Of a stretch of DNA of 64,000 nt, positions 1-9,303 are shown one piece after another. The DNA comes from Gammaproteobacteria bacterium. GTDB taxonomy: Bacteria; Pseudomonadota; Gammaproteobacteria; Nevskiales; Nevskiaceae. The DNA is taken from the NCBI GenBank assembly GCA_026398815.1, contig JAPLSA010000018.1, positions 1 through 64,000 of the forward strand, read 5' to 3'. The number at the start of each line of letters is the position of its first letter. Position 1 is the first letter of the stretch. A model generated the notes under the pieces. It was given only the letters and a program-made list of their open reading frames with translations, did no database searches and was not told the DNA's origin. A program made the translations under genes and the position numbers.

Positions 1-93
1 GAACTGCGCCGCGACGAGGAAAAGCGCGCCGCCGAAAACCAGCGCGGCGCCGGCGAATTCCGGGAAGAGGATTTCCCGGAACTGGCGAAATAG
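1..93 (+). CDS. 3' end of an unknown gene (5' end outside window)
   Basis: An open frame enters from the left edge and ends at TAG (91-93). The 30 visible residues are highly charged (ELRRDEEKRAAENQ, then GEFREEDFPELAK) and look like a hydrophilic C-terminal tail. I do not recognise the protein; the tail does not resemble the end of a TrpE that I know. It lies 54 bp before trpG on the same strand, so it may belong to the trp transcript. Confidence 0.55.
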   Translation, partial: ELRRDEEKRAAENQRGAGEFREEDFPELAK

Positions 94-147
94 CGAGGGA
101 CTCTTAGGGGCCTATGAGAGGCAGCACGGACCGGATAAACTGACCCC

Positions 148-738
148 ATGCTTCTCCTGATCGATAACTACGACAGCTTCACCTACAACCTCGTCCACTT
201 CCTGGGCGATCTCGGCGCGCGCTGCGTCGTGCATCGCAACGACCAGATCACGGTCGACGAGGCGCTGGCACTGAAGCCGGCCGGCATCGTGCTCTCGCCC
301 GGCCCGTGCACGCCGAACGAGGCCGGCATCTGCCTGGAGCTGATCGAGACGCTCGGCAAGCCGGGACGCTTTCCGATCCTCGGCGTCTGCCTCGGCCACC
401 AGTCGATCGGCCAGGCCTTCGGCGGCACCGTGCGCCGCGCCGCCAGCGTGATGCACGGCAAGACCAGCCCGATCCACCACCACGCGACCAGCGTGTTCCG
501 CGATCTGCCGACGCCATTCACCGCTACCCGCTACCACTCGCTGATCGTCGATCGCGAAGGCTTCCCGGCGGAACTCGAAGCCACCGCGTGGACGGTGAAG
601 GCCGATGGCTCGCCGGACGAGATCATGGGCCTGCGCCACCGCAGCCTGCCGATCGAGGGCGTGCAGTTCCACCCGGAATCGATCCTGACCGAGCATGGCC
701 ACGCCATGCTCAAGAACTTCCTCGACAACTGGAGCTGA
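148..738 (+). CDS. trpG: Anthranilate synthase component II (glutamine amidotransferase)
   Basis: This cytoplasmic subunit releases ammonia from glutamine for TrpE, which makes anthranilate from chorismate. The 196-aa protein is one class I glutamine amidotransferase domain of normal length. The nucleophile Cys81 sits in GVCLGHQ, and the other triad residues are His175 and Glu177 in VQFHPES. The N-terminus [14 protein letters not shown] is typical of TrpG/PabA. It is followed 7 bp later by trpD and then trpC. TrpG can also serve aminodeoxychorismate synthase as PabA; the trpDC neighbours favour the tryptophan role, though both are possible. No trpE is visible in the window. Confidence 0.96.
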   Translation: MLLLIDNYDSFTYNLVHFLGDLGARCVVHRNDQITVDEALALKPAGIVLSPGPCTPNEAGICLELIETLGKPGRFPILGVCLGHQSIGQAFGGTVRRAASVMHGKTSPIHHHATSVFRDLPTPFTATRYHSLIVDREGFPAELEATAWTVKADGSPDEIMGLRHRSLPIEGVQFHPESILTEHGHAMLKNFLDNWS

Positions 739-745
739 TCCGGTC

Positions 746-1786
746 ATGACGCCGCAGGCCGCGCTGGCGCGCACCATCGAGCACCGCGAGATCTTCCACG
801 ACGAGATGATCGCGCTGATGCGCCAGATCATGGGCGGCGAAGTGTCCCCGGTGATGCTGGCCGCCATCCTGACCGGGCTGCGGGTGAAGAAGGAAACCGT
901 CGGCGAGATCGCGGCGGCGGCGATGGTGATGCGCGAGTTCTCGGTCAAGGTGCCGACCCCGGGCGGTGTGGCCGATCGCCATCTGGTCGACATCGTCGGC
1001 ACCGGCGGCGACGGTTCCAACACCTTCAACATCTCCACCGCGTCGATGTTCGTCGCGGCTGCGGCCGGCGCCAAGGTGGCCAAGCACGGCAACCGCAGCG
1101 TGTCGTCGAAATCCGGCAGCGCTGATGTGCTCGAAGCGCTGGGCGCCAACATCGAGCTGGCGCCGGACGCGGTCGCCCGCTGTCTGGCCGCCACCGGCAT
1201 CGGCTTCATGTACGCGCCGAAGCATCATCCGGCGATGAAGAACGTCGCCGCCGTGCGCCGCGAAATGGGCGTGCGGACGATCTTCAATATCCTCGGCCCG
1301 CTGACCAACCCGGCCAGCGCGCCGAACATCCTGATGGGCGTGTTCCATCCGGATCTGGTCGGCATCCTGGTGCGTGTGCTGGACCGGCTCGGCGTGCAGC
1401 GGGCGCTGGTGGTCTGGGGCCGCGACGGCATGGACGAGATTTCCCTCGGCGCCTCGACCCTGGTCGGCGAGCTGCGCGACGGCGCGATCCGCGAGTACGA
1501 CATCCACCCCGAGGACTTCGGCCTGCGGATGGCCGCCAGCCGCAACCTGGCCGTGGCCGATGCCAGCGAATCGAAACGGCTGCTGCTGCAGGCGCTCGAC
1601 GATGTCGAAGGCCAGGCCCGCGACATCGTCTGCCTGAATGCCGGCGCCGCATTGCATGCCGCCGGCGTCGCCGCGTCGATCGCCGATGGCGTGGCCCGGG
1701 CCCGCACGGCGATCGCCAGCGGCGCGGCGCGCGCGAAGCTGGATGCCTACGTGGCCGCCTCGAACGCCGCCGCTTCCGAAACCTGA
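746..1786 (+). CDS. trpD: Anthranilate phosphoribosyltransferase
   Basis: Transfers the phosphoribosyl group of PRPP to anthranilate, the second step of tryptophan synthesis. The PRPP/Mg loop GTGGDG is at residues 85-90 and KHGNRSVSS, which binds PRPP and anthranilate, follows at about 113-121. The frame is open from 695, but I chose ATG 746: it gives 346 aa, the usual size, begins MTPQAALAR as in relatives, and avoids a 44-bp overlap with trpG. The upstream part of the frame is just trpG read in another frame. The gene lies 7 bp after trpG and 11 bp before trpC. Confidence 0.96.
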   Translation: MTPQAALARTIEHREIFHDEMIALMRQIMGGEVSPVMLAAILTGLRVKKETVGEIAAAAMVMREFSVKVPTPGGVADRHLVDIVGTGGDGSNTFNISTASMFVAAAAGAKVAKHGNRSVSSKSGSADVLEALGANIELAPDAVARCLAATGIGFMYAPKHHPAMKNVAAVRREMGVRTIFNILGPLTNPASAPNILMGVFHPDLVGILVRVLDRLGVQRALVVWGRDGMDEISLGASTLVGELRDGAIREYDIHPEDFGLRMAASRNLAVADASESKRLLLQALDDVEGQARDIVCLNAGAALHAAGVAASIADGVARARTAIASGAARAKLDAYVAASNAAASET

Positions 1787-1797
1787 GCCGCACGCCC

Positions 1798-2592
1798 ATG
1801 AGCGACATCCTGGAAACCATCCTGGCCCGCAAGCGCGAGGAAATCGCGGCGCTGCAGGCGCGCATCGACATCGGCACCCTGGAGCGCATCGCGCTGGCCC
1901 AGCCGGCGCCGCGCGGCTTCGCCGCGGCGCTGACGGCCAAGGCCGCCGGCGGGGCGGCAGTGATCGCCGAGATCAAGAAGGCGAGCCCGTCGAAAGGGCT
2001 GATCCGGGCCGATTTCAATCCCGGCTGGCTGGCCGAGGACTACGCGCGCGGCGGCGCGGCAACCCTGAGCGTGCTGACCGACCGCGACTTCTTCCAGGGC
2101 CATGACGACTATCTCGTCGAGGCCCGCCAGCACACGGCACTGCCGGCGATCCGCAAGGATTTCCTGATCGACGAGATGCAGATCGTCGAGGCCCGCGCGA
2201 TCGGCGCCGACTGCGTGCTGCTGATCGCCGCCGCGCTCGCACCGAGCCGGCTCGGCGAACTGGCGCGGCTGGCACAGGAACTGGAGATGGACGTGCTGAT
2301 CGAAGTCCACGATCGCGCCGAGCGCGACGCGATGATCGGCCTCGACCTGCGGCAGCCGGTGCTGCTCGGCATCAACAACCGCAACCTGCGGACCTTCGAG
2401 ACGCGGCTGGAAACGACGATCGAGCTGCTCGACGGGATTCCGGCCGGTTACGACGTGGTCACCGAAAGCGGCATCGGCACACCCGCCGACGTGCGGACGA
2501 TGATGGCGGCCGGGGTCCGGCGTTTCCTGATCGGCGAATCGCTGATGCGCCAGCCCAGCCCCGGCGATGCGCTGCAGCAGCTGATCGGCTGA
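1798..2592 (+). CDS. trpC: Indole-3-glycerol phosphate synthase
   Basis: Closes the indole ring of carboxyphenylamino-deoxyribulose phosphate. It is a monofunctional (beta/alpha)8 barrel of 264 aa without the TrpF fusion found in enteric bacteria. Family motifs are clear: AEIKKASPSKG with the catalytic Lys near the start of the barrel, LIEVHDRAE, LLGINNRNLRTFE and VTESGI. It is the last gene of trpGDC; trpF, trpB and trpA are not nearby. It converges on the Crp-like gene 38 bp downstream. Confidence 0.96.
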   Translation: MSDILETILARKREEIAALQARIDIGTLERIALAQPAPRGFAAALTAKAAGGAAVIAEIKKASPSKGLIRADFNPGWLAEDYARGGAATLSVLTDRDFFQGHDDYLVEARQHTALPAIRKDFLIDEMQIVEARAIGADCVLLIAAALAPSRLGELARLAQELEMDVLIEVHDRAERDAMIGLDLRQPVLLGINNRNLRTFETRLETTIELLDGIPAGYDVVTESGIGTPADVRTMMAAGVRRFLIGESLMRQPSPGDALQQLIG

Positions 2593-2595
2593 CCG

Positions 2596-2630
2596 GCCGG
2601 CGTCCCGCCGCGCGCGGCGGCGGGGCCGGC
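2596..2630. terminator. GC-rich hairpin between convergent trpC and crp-like gene
   Basis: GCCGGC arms (2596-2601 and 2625-2630) enclose a second CCCGCCGC/GCGGCGGG stem. It fills the whole gap between two convergent genes. There is no T-tract on either side, so its role as an intrinsic terminator is only a guess from position. Confidence 0.35.
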
Positions 2631-3278
2631 TTAGCTGGGGACCTTGTTGGTCTTGGCCAGCCGGCCGCTGGCCAGCAGCACGATGCTGCGGCCCTGCGAC
2701 AGCACGACGCCGTCTTCCTCGAGCTTCTTCAGCACGCGGCCGGCCATTTCCCGCGAGCAGCCGACGATGCGGGCGATTTCCTGACGGCTGACCTTGACCA
2801 GCGTACCGCGCGCATGGGCCTTGGCGTCCGGCTGGGCCGCCAGGTCCATCAGCGTGCGCGCCATGCGGCCGGCAACGTCGACGAAGGTCAGGTCGCGCAG
2901 GCGGCCGGAGGTATCGCGCAGGCGGGCGGCCAGCTGGCCGGCGACCTCGAACATGATGTCCGGCTGTTCGCGGACAAACGTCCGGAACGCCGGATAGCTG
3001 ACTTCCGCCAGCAAGGTGGCCGTGCGGGTGCGGACCACGGCGGTGCGGACGTTCTGCTCGGGGAACAACCCCATTTCGCCGAAGAAGTCGCCGGCGTTGA
3101 GGTAGGCCAGCACCATTTCGCGGCCGTCCTCGTCTTCCACCAGCACGCTGACCGAGCCGGTCAGGATCAGGAACAACGACTGCGGCTGGGTGCCCGCGTT
3201 GACCACGACCTGCTTGGGTGCGTACGAGCGCTTGTGGGCGATGTTGATGAAGGCCTGCACAGCCGGTTTTTCAAGCAC
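2631..3278 (-). CDS. Crp/Vfr/Clp-family transcription regulator
   Basis: A global regulator with an N-terminal cyclic-nucleotide domain (about 1-110), a dimer helix and a C-terminal helix-turn-helix VSRQEIARIVGCSREMAGRVL (split here: VSRQEIARIVG, CSREMAGRVL). I start at GTG 3278, preceded by GAGGGG; this gives 215 aa, close to E. coli CRP. The frame is open up to a GTG at 3356, but that start has no ribosome site and overlaps the osmC promoter. In the short numbering the phosphate-binding pair is Gly67-Glu68 and Arg78-Thr79; E. coli has Arg-Ser at the latter pair. The DTS matching Thr127/Ser128 of CRP is kept. So cAMP is plausible, but Xanthomonas Clp binds c-di-GMP, and that cannot be excluded. 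An adenylate cyclase lies 2 kb away. Confidence 0.88.
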   Translation of the reverse strand: MLEKPAVQAFINIAHKRSYAPKQVVVNAGTQPQSLFLILTGSVSVLVEDEDGREMVLAYLNAGDFFGEMGLFPEQNVRTAVVRTRTATLLAEVSYPAFRTFVREQPDIMFEVAGQLAARLRDTSGRLRDLTFVDVAGRMARTLMDLAAQPDAKAHARGTLVKVSRQEIARIVGCSREMAGRVLKKLEEDGVVLSQGRSIVLLASGRLAKTNKVPS

Positions 3279-3382
3279 GCCGATCCCCTCGAGTTGTCCC
3301 TGGTGCACGCCGGAATAGCAGTCGCCAGCGTAAAATCTTGCTTCGGAAAATATCACAGCTCTGGAAGCGGCCGGAAAATCAA

Positions 3383-3802
3383 ATGGAAGCTCGGGTCAAG
3401 TGGCATGAAAACGCCGTTTTCATTGCAGAAAGCGGCAGCGGTCACGGCATCGTCGTCGACGGCCCGGCCGAGATCGGCGGCCGCAATCTTGGCCCGCGGC
3501 CGATGGAGCTGATGCTGATGTCGGTCGGCAGCTGTTCCGCAGTCGACATCGTGCAGATCCTCAAGAAGGCGCGGCAGCCGGTCAGCGGCTGCGAGGTAAA
3601 GGTGTCCGGCGAGCGCGCCGACACCGACCCGAAGGTATTCCTGAAGATTCACCTGCACTTCATCGTGTCCGGCGCCGGGCTTTCGGAAAACCACGTCAAA
3701 CGGGCGGTGCAGCTGTCGGCGGAAAAGTACTGCTCGGCGTCGATCATGCTCGGCAAGGCCGCCGAGATCACCCACGGCTACGAGATCGTCGCCGCTGACT
3801 GA
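3383..3802 (+). CDS. OsmC-family protein (YhfA-like)
   Basis: A 139-aa OsmC/Ohr-fold protein. The two family cysteines are visible in [11 protein letters not shown] and [11 protein letters not shown]. Members reduce organic or fatty-acid hydroperoxides, but the YhfA branch, usually found beside crp, has no settled substrate. ATG 3383 ([10 protein letters not shown]) is chosen because the family starts here and GGAAGCGG lies upstream; the longer frame from 3338 would overlap the divergent regulator. The head-to-head arrangement with the Crp-like gene (about 100 bp between starts) suggests a shared promoter region. Confidence 0.85.
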   Translation: MEARVKWHENAVFIAESGSGHGIVVDGPAEIGGRNLGPRPMELMLMSVGSCSAVDIVQILKKARQPVSGCEVKVSGERADTDPKVFLKIHLHFIVSGAGLSENHVKRAVQLSAEKYCSASIMLGKAAEITHGYEIVAAD

Positions 3803-3936
3803 GCGGCGGCACGGCGGTGTCTCCCGACGGTCACATTGATCCAGGAGATTTGTTGGATAATGTCGCCCCTTCGCTGGCGCGCCCAGGCATACGAAGGTGC
3901 TCGTTTTTCTGTCTGCGCCCCACTGGGAGATGCACG

Positions 3937-4752
3937 TTGGCAAAGCCCACGAACAATCCGAAGCTCAAGCTGCTCGGTTTCAACAACCTGACCAAGTCCT
4001 TGAGCTTCAACATCTATGACATCTGCTATGCGCGCAATTCGGCGCAGCAGCAGGAGTACATCGAGTACATCGACGAGGCCTACAACGCCGAACGCCTGAC
4101 CGCGATCCTGACCGAGGTCGCGCACATCATCGGCGCCAACATCCTGAACGTGGCCCGCCAGGACTACGACCCCCAGGGCGCTTCGGTGACGATGCTGATC
4201 TCCGAAGGCCACCTCGACGGCCTGCCGACGCCGACCAACACCAAGTCCTCGAAGGGCAAGGAAAAGGAATCGGTGGTGGCGCATCTCGACAAGAGCCACA
4301 TCACCGTCCACACCTATCCGGAAAACCATCCGGACGCCGGCATCTCGACGTTCCGCGCCGACATCGACGTGTCGACCTGCGGCAAGATTTCGCCGCTCAA
4401 GGCGCTGAACTACCTGATCAAGAGCTTCGAGAGCGACATCGTGGTGATGGACTACCGCGTACGCGGCTTCACCCGCAACGTGCGCGGCATGAAGCACTTC
4501 ATCGACCACCAGATCGACTCGATCCAGAACTTCCTGTCGCGGGAAGCGAAGGAGAAGTACGACATGGTCGACGTCAACGTCTATCAGGAGAACATCTTCC
4601 ACACCAAGATGCGCCTGAAGCAGCTCGACCTCGACACCTACCTGTTCGGCGAAGGCGTGTCCGAACTGCCGCCGCGCGAAGCCAAGCGGATTCGCGAGCG
4701 GGTCGACCACGAAATCATGGAAATCTTCTATGGGCGCAACATCCAGCGCTGA
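3937..4752 (+). CDS. speD: S-adenosylmethionine decarboxylase proenzyme
   Basis: Supplies decarboxylated SAM for spermidine synthesis. The 271-aa protein is the E. coli-type SpeD proenzyme. The self-cleavage site is in [11 protein letters not shown], where the Ser becomes the pyruvoyl cofactor of the alpha chain. The frame is open from 3817, but the conserved N-terminus begins at TTG 3937 ([18 protein letters not shown]), with GGGAGA six bases upstream; I use this rare start. No speE is seen next to it. A clear intrinsic terminator follows. Confidence 0.94.
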   Translation: MAKPTNNPKLKLLGFNNLTKSLSFNIYDICYARNSAQQQEYIEYIDEAYNAERLTAILTEVAHIIGANILNVARQDYDPQGASVTMLISEGHLDGLPTPTNTKSSKGKEKESVVAHLDKSHITVHTYPENHPDAGISTFRADIDVSTCGKISPLKALNYLIKSFESDIVVMDYRVRGFTRNVRGMKHFIDHQIDSIQNFLSREAKEKYDMVDVNVYQENIFHTKMRLKQLDLDTYLFGEGVSELPPREAKRIRERVDHEIMEIFYGRNIQR

Positions 4753-4770
4753 ACGCTGACGCCGCCCCCA

Positions 4771-4795
4771 AGCCCGCCTTTCCGGCGGGCTTTTT
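4771..4795 (+). terminator. Intrinsic terminator after speD
   Basis: Stem AGCCCGCC / GGCGGGCT with a 5-base loop followed directly by TTTTT, 19 bp past the speD stop codon. Confidence 0.9.
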
Positions 4796-5007
4796 CGTGG
4801 TGGACGGCAGCGGCGGCGCCCGAAAGCAGCTCGAAACAGACGTTGAACTGGCCAATCCGGCCCGTTTTGCATTCACAGCCCGATGGGCGCGGTGAAGAAC
4901 AAGCATCGCGGCCATCTAGACGTCATCAGACTGTTAAAACAGAATCAGGAAACGGAACGATTTCAAGTCTTCTCCACTGATTCCAACCGACTGCCGGCAG
5001 AATCGAC

Positions 5008-6318
5008 GTGAATCCGAAGTTCGGCCCCCTCGCCGCCGTTTTCACCCTGCGCCGGCATGATGCCCAGGCGATCCGCGACGATTGGCGTCACGAGTTCACC
5101 GAAGACTGCAACCGCACCGCGCTGTCCAATATCCGGCAGCTGTTCTGGGCCGCGACCCTGCTGAATCTGGTCGCGCTGGCCGCTTACGACCTGCCGATCT
5201 TCCTTGCCGGCCTGTTCGAACGGCACCGGATGTACGGCGATCTGGTGGTCTGGCGGCTGGCCAACATCACCGCGCTCGGCAGCTGGTTGCTGGTGGCGCG
5301 CGCACTCGGCGCGGCGCCGCCGCCGGCGACCGCGCACCGGATGACCAGCGTCGCCATCCCGATCGCGCTGGCGCTGTGCGTCTGGCATGCGGTGCTCAGC
5401 CAGACGCTGGCAATGGACGTGTCGATCTACGCGCTGGTGCTGTTCGTGGTCGCCGGCATGATCGTCACGCCCCACCGCAGCAAGCTGATCGCCTATCCGC
5501 TCGGCTTCGTCGCACTGGTCACCGGCATCGTGCTGATCAACCCGAACCCGCTGGTGGTCTACGCCATCGGCGTCAATGCCTTCTGCCTGACCGCCTGCGC
5601 GATGCTCGCCGACGAGGTCTGGTACCGCGCCGCGATCCGCAACTTCGTGCTGCGCCGGACGCTGATCGAGGAACGCGCCCGCGCCGACGACCTGCTGCAC
5701 AACATCATGCCGACCGCAATCGCGGAGCGGCTGAAACACGGCGAGAACCACGTCGTCGAGTTCCACGACGAGGTCTCGGTGATGTTCGCCGACGTCGTCG
5801 GCTTCACCCAGCTGGCCACCGAACTGCCGCCGCCGCAGCTGATCCAGATGCTGGAAACGCTGTTCCAGGCCTTTGACGAGATCGCCGAGCAGCACGGCGT
5901 GGAAAAGATCAAGACGGTCGGCGACGCCTACATGGCCGCCGCCGGCGTGCCGGCGGCGGCGGCGGATCACGCCGACCGGATCGCGCAGATGGCGCTGGCG
6001 ATGCTGGCGGCCAGCGAACGCATCGGCCGCGAATCGGGCATGACGCTGAACCTGCGGATCGGCATCGACGCCGGCCCGGCGATCAGCGGCGTGATCGCGC
6101 AGAAGAAGTTCGCGTACGACCTCTGGGGCGACACGGTCAATACCGCCAGCCGGATGGAATCGACCGGGGCGATCGGCCGCATCCATGTCACCGACGCCTT
6201 CCGCCAGCGGCTCGGCGACCGCTTCGTGTTCGAACGCCGGGGACCGCAGGAGCTCAAGGGCAAGGGCCTGGTGCCGAGCCATTTCCTGGTCGGCATGGCG
6301 GCGGCGCAGGCGGCCTGA
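5008..6318 (+). CDS. Membrane-anchored class III adenylate cyclase
   Basis: Predicted to make cAMP from ATP. The first 220 residues hold about six hydrophobic segments after a short basic N-terminus; a linker leads to a cyclase homology domain (about 245-430). Metal aspartates are Asp262 (FADVVGFTQ) and Asp306 (KTVGDAYM). The adenine-selecting pair is Lys302 (KIKTVGD) and Asp371 (YDLWGD), and Asn378/Arg382 complete the transition-state set, so a homodimer would have two full sites; guanylate cyclases have Glu/Cys at the adenine positions. GTG 5008 is the only start covering the family N-terminus, and its ribosome site is weak. It is a plausible source of ligand for the Crp-like protein 2 kb upstream. 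Confidence 0.88.
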   Translation: MNPKFGPLAAVFTLRRHDAQAIRDDWRHEFTEDCNRTALSNIRQLFWAATLLNLVALAAYDLPIFLAGLFERHRMYGDLVVWRLANITALGSWLLVARALGAAPPPATAHRMTSVAIPIALALCVWHAVLSQTLAMDVSIYALVLFVVAGMIVTPHRSKLIAYPLGFVALVTGIVLINPNPLVVYAIGVNAFCLTACAMLADEVWYRAAIRNFVLRRTLIEERARADDLLHNIMPTAIAERLKHGENHVVEFHDEVSVMFADVVGFTQLATELPPPQLIQMLETLFQAFDEIAEQHGVEKIKTVGDAYMAAAGVPAAAADHADRIAQMALAMLAASERIGRESGMTLNLRIGIDAGPAISGVIAQKKFAYDLWGDTVNTASRMESTGAIGRIHVTDAFRQRLGDRFVFERRGPQELKGKGLVPSHFLVGMAAAQAA

Positions 6319-6366
6319 GGGCGATGGCCGGCGCGGCCCGAGGCGCGCCGCCGGCCCGGACAGCGC

Positions 6367-8361
6367 TTACCAGTGCTCGCCCTTGAAGACGTTGGCGAAC
6401 ACCACCTGCTCCAGCGTCGGCTTGTCGGCCTTGCGATCCTTGTCCCGGGCGCCACGCGCGGCCGTCGATGACGGGAACAGCTGGAAGCCCTTCGACAGGA
6501 TGTAGTCGTTGAGCTTCGGCCACACCGCGTACGACAGTGCCGCCGCCGTGCCGAGCGGCGTGGCGATCGATTTCGGCTCCTCGACGATCGCCTTGATGAC
6601 GGTATCGGCGGCGTCGTCCGGCGACCAGGTCGGGATGTACGAATAGATCTTGGTCGGCGCGATCATCGGCGTGCGCACCAACGGCATGTAGATCGCCGTG
6701 GTGCGGATGTTGCTGCCCTTGACCTCGGCCGACAGACAGCGGGTGAAGGCATCCAGCGCGGCCTTCGACGCCACGTAGGCGGAAAAGCGCGCCGCGTTGG
6801 CCAGCACGCCGATCGAGCTGATGTTGATGATGTGGCCTTCCCGGCGCTGGGTCATCGTCGGCAGCAGCGCCATGATCAGGCGCACGGCGCCGAAGTAGTT
6901 CAGCTCCATCGTCCGTTCGAAATCGTGGAAGCGGTCGAAGCTTTCCATCACCGCGCGGCGGATCGAGCGGCCGGCGTTGTTGATCAGGATGTCGACATGG
7001 CCGAAGTCGCGCAGCACCTTGGCGGCCATGCGGTCGATCGCGTCCATGTCGATCAGGTCGCAGGGGTAGACGTAACTTTCGCCGCCGGCCTTGGCGATGA
7101 TGTTCTGGGTCTCGATCAGCGCCGATTCGGTGCGTGCGACCAGGATCACCTTGGCGCCGGCGATGGCCAGGTTCTTCGCCGTGGTGAACCCGATGCCGCT
7201 CGATGCGCCGGTGACCAGGATCACCTTGCCCTGCACCTTGGCGACCAGTTCCGCGCTCGGCTGGTAGTGGATGTCGAGGAACTGCTCCCAGTAGCCCCAG
7301 ATCGCCTTCACGTAATCGCGGAACTCGGGGCACTTGATGCCGGTGCCCTTCAGCGCCGCGCGGGCGTTCTTGTCGTCGAACACGGCGCGATTGGTGATGT
7401 AGCCGAGCACCGAGATCGGCGCGCCGATCGCCTTGGCGACCTGCTTCTTGACCGAGCTCGGCAGCGCGCCACCGACCTGGCCGCCGAGCTTGCGGACCGC
7501 ACCCGGCATCGTCGGCAGCGCCAGCTTCTTCGCGAAGCGCGGCCCATGCGCGGCCTTGAGGATCGACTGGATCAGGTCGCCGACGCTGGGGGAATTCGAC
7601 TGCACCAGGTGGAAGGTCTGGCCGTTCAGGCCGTCCTTGTGGGCGATCGCATCCAGCGCATCGGCCACGTAGTCGACCGGGGCGATCGGCACCTTGCCAC
7701 CTTCGATGCCGAGCAGCGGCAGCCACTTCGGAATCCGGTGACTCAGCTTCTGGATGGTCTTGAAGAAGTAGTAGGGGCCGTCGATCTTGTCCATCTCGCC
7801 GGTCTTGGAATGACCGACGACCGCGCCCGGCCGGTAGACCCGGAACGGCACCTTGGCTTCGTCGCGAACGATCTTCTCGCTCTGGAACTTGGTGCGGAAG
7901 TACGGATGCTTGACCGGCTGGCCTTCGTCGAACATGTCTTCGGTGAAACTGCCGGCGAAATCGCCGCCGGCCACCGCCACGCTCGACACGTGATGCAGCA
8001 CCACGTCGCCGCCGAGGCTGCTGGTGAACGCCACGGTGTTGCGGGTGCCCTCGTTGTTGATGCGGTCGCCCTGCTCGTCGCTCATGTTCATGTCGTAGAC
8101 GGCGGCGAGATGGAACACGTGGTCGACCTTGCCCTTGAGCTTCTTGAACTCGGCGGCCGAGACCAGGCCCGGCGTGGTGATGTCACCCGGCACCATGTGC
8201 AGGCGATCGCCAGCATCGCCGTAGCGCTCCTGCAGCTGCGAGAACTTGTCCTCCGATTCCGCCCGCACCAGCACGTGCACGATGGCGTCGGGACGCGCCA
8301 GCAGGCGCTCGATCAGATGCTTGCCGATGAAGCCGGTCGCGCCGGTGACGAAGTAATTCAT
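6367..8361 (-). CDS. Two-domain fatty acyl-CoA/aldehyde reductase (Marinobacter FAR type)
   Basis: A 664-aa fusion of two Rossmann SDR domains. The N-terminal reductase has TGATGFIG at 6-13 and the segment RVYRPGAVVGHSKTGEMDK; the C-terminal SDR starts near 375 with VTGASSGIG and has YVASK. The order, length and many blocks (DGPYYFFK, NNAGRSIRR, FDRFHDFERTM, MPLVRTPMIAPTKIY) match from memory the Marinobacter enzymes that reduce fatty acyl-CoA or acyl-ACP to fatty alcohol for wax esters. No wax ester synthase is in the window. It follows the membrane protein gene by 75 bp on the same strand and may be the last gene of the cytochrome cluster. It converges on the cyclase gene. Confidence 0.85.
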   Translation of the reverse strand: MNYFVTGATGFIGKHLIERLLARPDAIVHVLVRAESEDKFSQLQERYGDAGDRLHMVPGDITTPGLVSAAEFKKLKGKVDHVFHLAAVYDMNMSDEQGDRINNEGTRNTVAFTSSLGGDVVLHHVSSVAVAGGDFAGSFTEDMFDEGQPVKHPYFRTKFQSEKIVRDEAKVPFRVYRPGAVVGHSKTGEMDKIDGPYYFFKTIQKLSHRIPKWLPLLGIEGGKVPIAPVDYVADALDAIAHKDGLNGQTFHLVQSNSPSVGDLIQSILKAAHGPRFAKKLALPTMPGAVRKLGGQVGGALPSSVKKQVAKAIGAPISVLGYITNRAVFDDKNARAALKGTGIKCPEFRDYVKAIWGYWEQFLDIHYQPSAELVAKVQGKVILVTGASSGIGFTTAKNLAIAGAKVILVARTESALIETQNIIAKAGGESYVYPCDLIDMDAIDRMAAKVLRDFGHVDILINNAGRSIRRAVMESFDRFHDFERTMELNYFGAVRLIMALLPTMTQRREGHIINISSIGVLANAARFSAYVASKAALDAFTRCLSAEVKGSNIRTTAIYMPLVRTPMIAPTKIYSYIPTWSPDDAADTVIKAIVEEPKSIATPLGTAAALSYAVWPKLNDYILSKGFQLFPSSTAARGARDKDRKADKPTLEQVVFANVFKGEHW

Positions 8362-8436
8362 GTCTGCTCCTGGGCGGCCCGTGCAGGCCGGTCTTGAATG
8401 CGGTCGGGCAATCGTAAGCCCTGCCGCGATGCGCCA

Positions 8437-9303
8437 CTATCTGCGCTGCTGCTGTTGCGCCTGGCGGCGGGCCAGCCGCTCGGCGCGGTCCTTGTCGCTG
8501 CCCCAGATCACTTCCGGAAACAGCAGCACGCGCAAGAGGCCGATCAGCATCCACAGATAGCTGACCGTGAACAGCAGCCCGCAGAACAGGCTGATCCATT
8601 CGAAGTTCGCCGACACGTACTTGATGCCCCACCAGGACATCACGTCGATCAGACTGGCTGCCAGGCCGACTGGAAATACCCACTGGTAGACGCGCAGCTG
8701 GTTGAACTGCAGCGAGAACGGAATGCCGACGATGAAGAAGCTGGTGGTGAAGCCGAACAGGTGGGCGTGGCTGAAGGCGATCAGCTTGCCGAGCGACATC
8801 TGCTCGAAGTAGGCGCTGGCCGAGCCGTGCAGGTTCAGCTGGTAGCGGATCTCGGACGCGCCGAACGCGAAGGCGATGCCGAAGATCACCACCGCCATCG
8901 CGATGCCGCGCTTGGCCGCCGGCGGGAAGTTGCGCAGGTTGATGTCGATCGAATGCGCCGAGGGAGTGGTTGGAAAGGGCACCAGCCGCCAGATCGCCAG
9001 GTTCAGCGCGAAGAAGAAGGCCAGCAGCGCGATCGGCCCGCCGATGGTCTGCCAGGCCGGCCGGTCCGGCGCCAGCTGGACGATCTCGCTGGCCGCCACC
9101 GGCTGCTCGCTGAAGAAGTCGAAGCCATCGGGCTGCGCGGCGTCGGCAGGCGCGCCGGTCGACTGGGCGGTCGTCGCAGCGGCAGCGGGCGCTGCCGGCG
9201 CCGGTGGGTCATCCGCGCGGGCTGCAGGCAGCGGCCCGCCCGTCAAGCCTGCCGCCAGCAGCAGTGCAAGCAGGCCGTGAACAACGCCGCGCAGGGCGCG
9301 CAT
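8437..9303 (-). CDS. Unknown multi-pass membrane protein of the cytochrome cluster
   Basis: I do not recognise this 288-aa protein. It has a cleavable-looking signal (basic start, hydrophobic core, AARA), a Pro/Ala-rich stretch (about 35-65), then about five membrane segments. A histidine pair in FSHAHLFGF lies at the start of the third segment and could bind haem, metal or quinone, but this is only a thought. The C-terminus is basic and Gln-rich (RRQAQQQQRR). Its ATG overlaps the stop of the cytochrome gene upstream by one base, so the two are translationally coupled. By position it could anchor or re-oxidise the exported cytochromes. Confidence 0.75.
   Translation of the reverse strand: MRALRGVVHGLLALLLAAGLTGGPLPAARADDPPAPAAPAAAATTAQSTGAPADAAQPDGFDFFSEQPVAASEIVQLAPDRPAWQTIGGPIALLAFFFALNLAIWRLVPFPTTPSAHSIDINLRNFPPAAKRGIAMAVVIFGIAFAFGASEIRYQLNLHGSASAYFEQMSLGKLIAFSHAHLFGFTTSFFIVGIPFSLQFNQLRVYQWVFPVGLAASLIDVMSWWGIKYVSANFEWISLFCGLLFTVSYLWMLIGLLRVLLFPEVIWGSDKDRAERLARRQAQQQQRR

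Noticed and set aside
3340-3380. CRP site between the Crp-like and osmC genes
   Set aside because: Only a TCACA half-site is present; the TGTGA-N6-TCACA palindrome is not complete.
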